DNA of 17,402 bases from NCBI GenBank assembly GCA_946480605.1, contig CAMLKW010000078.1:1-17402 (forward strand), read 5' to 3'. Positions 14,781 through 17,402 of the stretch are shown one piece after another (position 1 is the first letter of the stretch; each line of letters starts with the position of its first letter). The notes beneath the pieces were generated by a model that saw nothing but the letters and a program-made list of their open reading frames with translations, had not been told where the DNA came from and made no database searches. Both the position numbers and the translations under genes were made by a program. This DNA is from an uncultured Roseateles sp. (GTDB lineage Bacteria; Pseudomonadota; Gammaproteobacteria; Burkholderiales; Burkholderiaceae).

Positions 14781-15566
14781 TCAGCTGGCCACGGGCAGCC
14801 AGTCGAAGCCTTGCAGAGGGTCTGCCACGCGGATGTCGTCGGGCCGCGTGCCCAGCACGGCAGCCAGCGCCTCTCGTGCCAGAGCCGGCGTGTTGTTGCG
14901 CTCGCTCAGATGTGCGGCGACGACGATACCCAAGCCGGCATGCCGACAGCGCGACAGCAGTTCCGCGGCGGCCGTGTTGGACAGGTGACCATGCGTGCCG
15001 AGGATGCGTCTCTGCAGCATGGGCGGATAGGGACCGCTGCGCAGCAGCGTCTCGTCGTGATTGCACTCCAGCAGCAGGGCCTGGCAGGCCTGCAAGGCAT
15101 TAGAAACCGCTGAGGGCGCACTGCCCAGGTCGGTGATGACGCCCAGCCGCACCTCGCCATCGCTCAGGCATAGCTGCAGCGGTTCGTTGGCGTCGTGCGG
15201 AACGGCGAACGGCGCCAGTTCGATGTCGCCCACCGCGAGGACCTCATCGCTCCGCGCAAAGCGCAGCAGATCGACGTCGAGATCGGCTTTGCCGGCGATG
15301 GCGCGCCAGGTGCCGCGGCTGGTGAGCAGCGGGATGCGATGCCGCCCCGCGAACTTCAACGCGCAACCGACGTGGTCGCCATGCTCGTGCGTGACGAAGA
15401 TGGCATCGACATCCGCCGGCGCGCAGCCGGCCCTCGCCAGGCGGCGCGTCAGCTCGCGCTCGCTGAAACCCGCGTCGATGAGGACGCGGGTGGTCGTGAT
15501 GCCCTGGCTGGCCTCGACCAGCGTCGAATTGCCGCTGCTGCCGCTGCCGAGGCTGCAGAACCGCAT
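14781..15566 (-). CDS. Metallo-beta-lactamase-fold hydrolase, YycJ/WalJ-like
   Basis: The 261-residue cytoplasmic protein opens with MRFCSLGSGSSGNSTLVE, the typical start of YycJ/WalJ-type MBL hydrolases. The metal motif THEHGDH (59-65) is intact, followed by PHD (123-125), VITDLG with Asp146, ECNHD (167-171) and a GTHGHLS stretch that probably supplies a further metal-site His. Some relatives act as 5'-exonucleases in DNA repair or affect cell-wall regulation; the role here is not determined. A GTG lies immediately before the ATG (15569); neither start has a strong ribosome site. The gene follows bamC by about 31 nt on the same strand, giving a dapA-bamC-MBL run. Confidence 0.88.
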   Translation of the reverse strand: MRFCSLGSGSSGNSTLVEASQGITTTRVLIDAGFSERELTRRLARAGCAPADVDAIFVTHEHGDHVGCALKFAGRHRIPLLTSRGTWRAIAGKADLDVDLLRFARSDEVLAVGDIELAPFAVPHDANEPLQLCLSDGEVRLGVITDLGSAPSAVSNALQACQALLLECNHDETLLRSGPYPPMLQRRILGTHGHLSNTAAAELLSRCRHAGLGIVVAAHLSERNNTPALAREALAAVLGTRPDDIRVADPLQGFDWLPVAS

Positions 15567-15597
15567 CACGGCAGCGACCTGACCTGCAGAGAGAGGC

Positions 15598-16767
15598 TTA
15601 CTTCAGGTCGTCCATCAGCAGCGACAGGATGCGCTTGGCGTTGTCGTCTGCAACGGTCTGACCACGATCGTCCAGCACCCGCACCGTGCTCTTCGCGCCT
15701 TCGGACTTGACCGACACGCGGTAACGCACCGGCTCCGAGGCCTTGGCGCCGAACAGGCGCTGGAAGAAGTTGGGTTCTTCCTGGCCGGCCTTCTCGGGGT
15801 CGGCGTAGCGCAGGTAGAACAGCCCGGCGGCGCGGTCGCGGTCTTCGATGGTGAAGCCATGGCGGTCCAGCGACAGGCCCACACGGCGCCAGGCGCGGTC
15901 GAAACCGTCGGCGACGCTGAGGCTCTCTGGCACTTCGGACAGCGCGCGGCGCGGGCGGTTGGGCTCGGCGCCCACGGCCAGCTTGGAGGCCTGTGTTGCA
16001 GGCTGGGCTGGCGTCTCGGCGACGACGGCCTTGGCCGCGGCCTCGTGGCCGCCCAGTTTCAGCATCAGTCGCGACAGCATCTCGGCTTCCAGCGAGGCGT
16101 CGCTGGGGCGTGGCTGCCAGGAGGTCGAGTCGCGGCTCTGCGAGGTGTAGACCTCCTGCATGCCGCGGTGGCTGATGAAGACGTCGGTGCCGTTGGTGCT
16201 GCGCTCGATGCGGGTGCGGTACATGTCGCGCTCGCCGGTCGAGTACAGGTTTTCGAACACCTTGCCGATGGTCTGGCGGATGAAGTCCTGCGGCAGCTTG
16301 GCGCGGTTCTCGGCCCAGTTGGTTTCCATGATGCCCAGTTCGGGCTGTTCCTTGACGACCTGCAGGCCGCGCTCTTCCCAGAAGGCGCGCAGCGCGGGCC
16401 ACAGCTGCTCGGGCGTGGCCTTGGTGTGCAGCCAGCGGTCGGTGCCGCTGCGCTCGATGCGGACCTCACCGGCGGCGTTCAGCGCCACCGTGTTCGCGGC
16501 ACCCGTGGCGACAGGCGCGGCGACGGGCCGGTTGGCGTTCAGTGCCGATGCGGTGATGGAGCCGCCTTGCACCTGCGCGCGGCTGTCCTTGGCCAGTTGG
16601 GTCAGGTCCGGCGGAACATCCAGGCCCTGGGTCTGCTTGGACTGGGTGCGGTAGTCGACCTTGTCCGACGAGAAGATGTCGAGGGAACTGCAGCCGGCGA
16701 GCGACAGGACAAAGGCCGTGCAGGCCAGACGGGTCGCCGTGGGGCGAAGCGGGGAAAGGGACGTCAC
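15598..16767 (-). CDS. bamC: Outer membrane protein assembly factor BamC
   Basis: This 389-residue lipoprotein of the BAM complex helps insert beta-barrels into the outer membrane. It has a signal peptide ending in the lipobox LAGC (Cys26), then the unstructured region SSLDIFSSDKVDYRTQSK and LDVPPDLTQL that in E. coli wraps BamD. Two helix-grip domains follow: the first around DRWLHTKATPEQLWPALRAFW to GIMETNWAENRAKLP and RTRIERS, and the second from about 280 (SLSVADGFDRAWRRVGLSLD to RYRVSV). The segment linking the domains is rich in Ala/Gln. The start is GTG with GGAG 9 nt upstream. Its place just downstream of dapA matches E. coli (dapA-bamC) and supports the call. Confidence 0.92.
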   Translation of the reverse strand: MTSLSPLRPTATRLACTAFVLSLAGCSSLDIFSSDKVDYRTQSKQTQGLDVPPDLTQLAKDSRAQVQGGSITASALNANRPVAAPVATGAANTVALNAAGEVRIERSGTDRWLHTKATPEQLWPALRAFWEERGLQVVKEQPELGIMETNWAENRAKLPQDFIRQTIGKVFENLYSTGERDMYRTRIERSTNGTDVFISHRGMQEVYTSQSRDSTSWQPRPSDASLEAEMLSRLMLKLGGHEAAAKAVVAETPAQPATQASKLAVGAEPNRPRRALSEVPESLSVADGFDRAWRRVGLSLDRHGFTIEDRDRAAGLFYLRYADPEKAGQEEPNFFQRLFGAKASEPVRYRVSVKSEGAKSTVRVLDDRGQTVADDNAKRILSLLMDDLK

Positions 16768-16792
16768 GCTGGAAATCTCCGAGGGAACTGTT

Positions 16793-16810
16793 TGCCCGCC
16801 GTGGCGGGCA
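16793..16810 (-). other. GC-rich hairpin between dapA and bamC
   Basis: TGCCCGC (16793-16799) and GCGGGCA (16804-16810) form a perfect 7-bp stem with a 4-base loop. In the direction of transcription (minus strand) it lies about 22 nt past the dapA stop and upstream of the bamC ribosome site. It is not followed by a T run, so it is not a standard terminator. It may protect or process the dapA end of a shared transcript. Confidence 0.5.
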
Positions 16811-16832
16811 GCCGCGCATTAGACCAGAGGAC

Positions 16833-17402
16833 TCAGAGCAGTCCGGCTTCGACCATGGCCTGGCCCACGCTGGCCTGGCCCGCCGCCGTCAGCGGGGTGA
16901 TGGGCAGGCGCAGCGCACCGCCGCAGCGACCCAGGCGCGACAGCGCCCACTTGGCCGGTCCTGGGCTGGGCTCGCAGAACAGTTGCTTGTGCAGGCCCAG
17001 CAGCTTCAGGTGGACCTTGCGGGCCTCGATGGCATTGCCGTCAAGCGCCAGGCGGCACAGCTCGGCCATTTCGGCGGGGGCCACGTTGGCCGTCACGCTG
17101 ACATTGCCATGGCCGCCCAGCAGCATCAGCGCCACGGCCGTGCCGTCATCCCCGGAATAGATGTGGAAACCAGCGGGCGCATGCTTGATCAGGAAGGCGG
17201 CACGTTCGATGTTGCCGCTGGCCTCCTTGATGCCGAACACGCCGGGCAGCGAGGCGCAGCGCAAGGCCGTCTCGGGCGTCATATCGGCCACGGTACGGCC
17301 GGGCACGTTGTAGAGCATCATGGGGATGTCCACGGCCTCGGCGATGGCCTTGAAGTGCTGGTAGATGCCTTCCTGCGACGGCTTGTTGTAGTAGGGCACG
17401 AC
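16833..17402 (-). CDS. dapA: 4-hydroxy-tetrahydrodipicolinate synthase, C-terminal two thirds (gene runs off the right edge)
   Basis: About 189 residues are visible, starting [12 protein letters not shown] and ending AMVEAGLL. DapA condenses pyruvate with aspartate semialdehyde, the first step committed to lysine and diaminopimelate (peptidoglycan). Present are YNVPGRT with the catalytic Tyr, the Schiff-base Lys in [13 protein letters not shown], and [14 protein letters not shown]. The C-terminal region [12 protein letters not shown] replaces the E. coli sequence EPNPIPVKWA with Gly and Ala at two places. The N-terminus, with the first conserved Thr pair, lies beyond the window. It heads the dapA-bamC-MBL run, with a 65-bp gap to bamC. 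Confidence 0.95.
   Translation of the reverse strand, partial: VVPYYNKPSQEGIYQHFKAIAEAVDIPMMLYNVPGRTVADMTPETALRCASLPGVFGIKEASGNIERAAFLIKHAPAGFHIYSGDDGTAVALMLLGGHGNVSVTANVAPAEMAELCRLALDGNAIEARKVHLKLLGLHKQLFCEPSPGPAKWALSRLGRCGGALRLPITPLTAAGQASVGQAMVEAGLL

Noticed and set aside
15859..17160. A plus-strand 433-codon open frame over bamC and dapA
   Set aside because: Antisense to two confidently identified genes; composition is Gly/Arg/Ala shadow type and it crosses an intergenic hairpin.
1..17402. Mobile elements, CRISPR arrays, tRNA genes, prophage or defence genes
   Set aside because: No transposase, integrase, direct-repeat arrays, tRNA-like cloverleaf or known defence domains were seen; gene content and composition look like uniform core chromosome.

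Overview
The window is compact, high-GC chromosomal DNA. Protein resemblances (AcnA, BamC, RoxA, TrmB, dapA-bamC synteny, a SlyD-like FKBP) and codon bias toward G/C third positions suggest a betaproteobacterium of the order Burkholderiales, possibly of the Roseateles/Rubrivivax/Leptothrix type. The genus is an inference. I see no tRNA or rRNA gene, insertion sequence, phage gene, CRISPR array or plasmid function, and no gene-free stretch over 300 bases.

Layout. At the left edge is the 5' part of acnA on the minus strand, divergent from a MATE-family efflux transporter. A long plus-strand run then goes from about 1.8 to 12.1 kb: a BMP-family nucleoside-type ABC importer (periplasmic binding protein, double-domain ATPase, two permeases), cytidine deaminase, a PNP/MTAP-family purine nucleoside phosphorylase, deoxyribose-phosphate aldolase, thymidine phosphorylase, and then trmB, coaBC and dut. 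Most junctions overlap by 1-4 bases or are spaced by fewer than 10, and the first clear intrinsic terminator follows dut. The run therefore looks like one operon, or nested transcripts. Its first eight genes form a coherent route: import nucleosides, deaminate cytidine, phosphorolyse purine nucleosides and thymidine, and cleave deoxyribose-5-phosphate into glyceraldehyde-3-phosphate and acetaldehyde. Phosphopentomutase and a dedicated regulator are not in the window.

From 12.1 to 14.3 kb, a SlyD-like FKBP (minus) is divergent from a RoxA-type JmjC ribosomal-protein hydroxylase (plus). The latter overlaps a 164-aa protein I cannot assign. From 14.3 to 14.7 kb is a tiny Ala-rich lipoprotein with its own TATAAT box, a roughly 130-nt leader carrying a strong imperfect hairpin, and a strong terminator.

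The right end is a minus-strand cluster: dapA (3' part), bamC (outer-membrane assembly lipoprotein) and a YycJ/WalJ-like metallo-beta-lactamase-fold hydrolase.

Most of the window is well-known housekeeping biology. The parts least explained by known families are the lipoprotein unit with its structured leader and promoter-overlapping inverted repeat, and the unassigned protein coupled to RoxA. I see no evidence for a wholly new multi-gene system.
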